NCBI RefSeq assembly: GCF_017565645.3
Contig: NZ_CP086136.1
Coordinates: forward strand, 6,617,501 to 6,681,500
Direction of reading: 5' to 3'
Source of the DNA: Bradyrhizobium barranii subsp. barranii
GTDB taxonomy: Bacteria > Pseudomonadota > Alphaproteobacteria > Rhizobiales > Xanthobacteraceae
Length of the DNA stretch: 64,000 bases
This document shows positions 62,012 to 64,000 of the stretch, in pieces (position 1 is the first letter of the stretch; every line of letters starts with the position of its first letter). Position numbers and translations under genes: made by a program. The notes below the pieces were generated by a model. It saw nothing but the letters and a program-made list of their open reading frames with translations. It had not been told where the DNA came from and made no database searches.

Positions 62012-62191
62012 TCAGAAGCCACATACATTGAGCGCGCGCGGGCGTTTTCCGCGGCGGCTTTCGACGATCCGCTCGCCGCCGTTCTCGGCCGAGCTGCCGT
62101 AATAGCGGTGGTGGCCGGACTGGTCGTGCAAATCCGCGGCTTCCGACTTTCCCGCCCGACGCGCGTCGCAGATGATCTTGATGGTCGACAT
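62012..62191 (-). CDS. Small hypothetical protein
   Basis: 59 residues, MSTIKIICDARRAGKSEAAD and on, with HDQSGHHRYYGSS in the middle and a basic C-terminus. GGAGG lies 5 nt before the ATG at 62191, a strong ribosome binding site. It ends 26 bp before the next small gene on the same strand. No recognised domain. Confidence 0.6.
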   Translation of the reverse strand: MSTIKIICDARRAGKSEAADLHDQSGHHRYYGSSAENGGERIVESRRGKRPRALNVCGF

Positions 62192-62387
62192 GGCCGCCTC
62201 CGAAGTGTTCTTGGTGGCCATCAGTCGCCTCGGCTTTGGGCAGCGTTCACCTCCGAGGGCGGCAATCGGGTTTCAGGACGGTTTCGTCGCAACTTACGCG
62301 ACGCAATATGTTAGTCTCCGGGATTGTCGGTATCGACCGCGCTCATACATACTTCGGACTACGAGCTCAAAAACAAACGAGGTGATG

Positions 62388-62768
62388 ATGCTTTACGCCA
62401 TCCTGGCCTATCATGTGGAAGACGAGATTTTGTCCTGGACGCCGGAGCAGGACGCCGCGGTCGTGGCCAAAGTGATCGAGGTTCAGGCACCCTTGAGGGC
62501 AAGCGGCCACCTTGGGCCGGCCGCTCGTCTGGATGAGACCCGAAAGGCGCACACCTTGCGCGGCCCCGGCGCGGGCATGGTGCTGGACGGCCCGTTTGCC
62601 GAGACCAAGGAGCAGCTTCTCGGCTTCCACCTCGTCGACTACGATACCGATGAGGAAGCGATCGCGGCGGCGCGGAAGCTGCGCGAGATCAACCCGTCGG
62701 CGGTCTACGAAATCCGTCCGGTCAAGCTTTACGTGCCGGCCGACGGGTTCGGCGCGACAAAGGGATGA
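62388..62768 (+). CDS. YCII-related (DGPF domain) protein
   Basis: 126 residues. The family motif DGPFAETKEQLLGFHLVD is clear, with the conserved His/Asp pair near YHVEDE. The start is the second of two adjacent ATGs, behind GAGGTG. YCII proteins have a ferredoxin-like fold; this DGPF group often sits beside ECF41 sigma factors, but none adjoins here. Function unknown. Confidence 0.88.
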   Translation: MLYAILAYHVEDEILSWTPEQDAAVVAKVIEVQAPLRASGHLGPAARLDETRKAHTLRGPGAGMVLDGPFAETKEQLLGFHLVDYDTDEEAIAAARKLREINPSAVYEIRPVKLYVPADGFGATKG

Positions 62769-62777
62769 GCCGCCGCC

Positions 62778-63368
62778 TCACGCATCTGGTTCGGCCCGCC
62801 TGACGTAGAAGCGCTGGATCAGCAGCCCGCCAAAGGCGATGAACCACACGTAGGGCGCGACGTGCGGCGCGAAGGCCGCAACGATCGTGCCCGGAATGAA
62901 CACCAGCAGCGGAAACATCGAGGCCATGATCTCGTGGCGCCAGCCGCCCAAAATCGTCCACCACAGCCAGGCATTGAGGCCGGCGATCGCGGTCAGATGC
63001 AGGCCGTAGAGCACGGCCACCGCGCTGCTCATGCTGTAATTGGTGTAGAGGCCGTTGGTCACCGGCAGCAACACAATCGACAGCAGGAAGAACAGGTTGA
63101 GGATCACCATGCCGCGGCTGCCCACGGGCTGGCGTGCGAGCCGGCGGTGGTGGCTGATCCAGAACACGCCGGCGATGATAAAGCTGAGCGCGAGACCGGC
63201 GAGCTTGCCGGAATAGACATGGGCGAGATCGCTCCAGCTCGGGGCACTGGTGAACACCGCGGCCTTGGGCAGGTCGTAGGCGAGCAGCGTCATGGCGACG
63301 CCAAAGATGGTGTTGCTGAGCGACTCCAGCCGCCGCATCTCGAACTGGTCGGGCTTGAGCTCGGTCAT
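62778..63368 (-). CDS. TMEM175-like (DUF1211) potassium channel protein
   Basis: 196 residues with six predicted spans. The pore helix motif of bacterial TMEM175 (R-x-E-x-F-S-D) appears near the N-terminus as RRLESLSNTIFGVAMTLLAYDL, so the FSD is changed to LSN. This divergence leaves channel activity uncertain. Convergent with the YCII gene, 9 bp apart. Confidence 0.82.
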   Translation of the reverse strand: MTELKPDQFEMRRLESLSNTIFGVAMTLLAYDLPKAAVFTSAPSWSDLAHVYSGKLAGLALSFIIAGVFWISHHRRLARQPVGSRGMVILNLFFLLSIVLLPVTNGLYTNYSMSSAVAVLYGLHLTAIAGLNAWLWWTILGGWRHEIMASMFPLLVFIPGTIVAAFAPHVAPYVWFIAFGGLLIQRFYVRRAEPDA

Positions 63369-63496
63369 GCCGGTTGCGTGGTTCTCGGGCTGGAACTTCG
63401 GGCCGTGTTGTCCCTAGGTCTTAACATTGGTTCCGTCCAGCCGCATTGCGATTCGCGCCGGGATCGCCGACTCTCACCCTTTCACCGGGGCGATTC

Positions 63497-64000
63497 GTGG
63501 CGACATATCTGGACACGCTCAATGCGGAGCAGCGCCGCGCCGTGGAGCATGGCGTCGCCGACGGCGCGACCGTGGGCGCCCCCCTGCTCGTCATCGCCGG
63601 CGCGGGCTCCGGCAAGACCAGTACGCTCGCCCATCGCGTCGCGCACCTGATCGTCGCAGGCGCCGATCCACGACGCATCCTCCTGATGACGTTCTCCCGC
63701 CGCGCCGCGGCCGAGATGGCCGGCCGGGTTGAGCGCATCGCCCGAAAGGTGCTGGGCGAGAACAATGCCGCGATCATGCGCGACGCCCTCACCTGGGCCG
63801 GCACGTTCCACGGCATCGGCGCGCGCCTCCTGCGCGAATATGCCGAGCGGATCGGCGTCGATCCAGCCTTCACCATCCACGACCGCGAGGATTCCGCCGA
63901 CCTGATGAATCTGGTCCGGCACGAGCGCGGCCTGTCGAAGACCGAGAGCCGCTTTCCCGCCAAGGGCACGTGCCTGTCGATCTACTCGCGCTGCGTCAAT
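63497..64000 (+). CDS. UvrD/Rep-type DNA helicase, N-terminal part
   Basis: 168 codons up to the window end, so the gene is incomplete here, not truncated. GTG start (MATYLDTLNAEQRRAVEHG). The Q motif LNAEQRRAV, Walker A AGAGSGKTSTLA, and motif Ia LMTFSRRAAAEMAGR identify an SF1A helicase of DNA repair. The ATG-less start has GGGG upstream. Confidence 0.9.
   Translation, partial: MATYLDTLNAEQRRAVEHGVADGATVGAPLLVIAGAGSGKTSTLAHRVAHLIVAGADPRRILLMTFSRRAAAEMAGRVERIARKVLGENNAAIMRDALTWAGTFHGIGARLLREYAERIGVDPAFTIHDREDSADLMNLVRHERGLSKTESRFPAKGTCLSIYSRCVN

Overview
The window looks like chromosomal DNA of a Bradyrhizobium-type alphaproteobacterium (order Hyphomicrobiales/Rhizobiales). It is GC-rich. 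The secE-nusG-rplKA-rplJL-rpoBC-rpsL-rpsG-fusA order carries unusual extra genes, protein sequences look bradyrhizobial, and the intergenic spaces are full of the short palindromic dispersed sequences known from these genomes. Genus assignment is inference from recognition, not from a database search.

1-23,215 is the transcription/translation super-cluster, read on the minus strand from tRNA-Trp through secE, nusG, rplK, rplA, rplJ, rplL, rpoB, rpoC, rpsL, rpsG and fusA. Two blocks of non-ribosomal genes interrupt it. One is a D-2-hydroxyacid dehydrogenase between rplA and rplJ. The other, between rpoC and rpsL, holds an amine-oxidase/methyltransferase fusion, an ABC exporter with very acidic tails, and an oppositely oriented FAD oxidoreductase broken by an in-frame TGA. 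The last two genes overlap tail to tail through an Asp/Glu-rich versus poly-Ser coding stretch.

23,216-39,233 is general metabolism: a serine hydrolase, two SDRs and a histidine phosphatase, a DUF1772 protein facing a TetR regulator over a clear operator-like sequence, an ArgE-type deacetylase, a LysE exporter, and an acyl-CoA block (aminoglycoside-phosphotransferase-like kinase, acyl-CoA dehydrogenase, divergent TetR regulator, RidA protein, class III CoA-transferase). An IS481-family element with a 5-bp target duplication (CTTGA) sits inside a dispersed repeat at 32,135-33,403.

39,452-51,739 holds an outer-membrane beta-barrel protein, an MFS permease and a catabolic island: IclR regulator, polar amino acid ABC transporter (binding protein, two permeases, ATPase), two FAD-dependent amine/amino acid oxidases, an MHS-type permease and a beta-keto acid cleavage enzyme. 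The ATPase gene is split at its D-loop by about 400 bp of foreign sequence, so the ABC system as encoded here lacks an intact motor.

51,864-64,000 is a patchwork: C-terminal relics of a sugar dehydrogenase, a GDP-fucose synthase and an NrsF-like protein; an ECF sigma factor overlapping a membrane-anchored VWA protein; tRNA-Gly; an IS3-family element; a tiny transcription unit with a 14-codon ORF whose leader matches the complement of the 16S rRNA 3' tail over 14 nt; a hybrid histidine kinase divergent from a periplasmic binding protein; a YCII protein; a TMEM175-like channel; and the start of a UvrD-type helicase that runs off the end.

The most unusual signals are the short-ORF unit at 58,092-58,292, the nonsense-interrupted oxidoreductase with its antisense-shared tail, the tandem hairpin array in the probable rpsL leader, the ABC ATPase split at a mechanistic motif, and the sigma/VWA pair.
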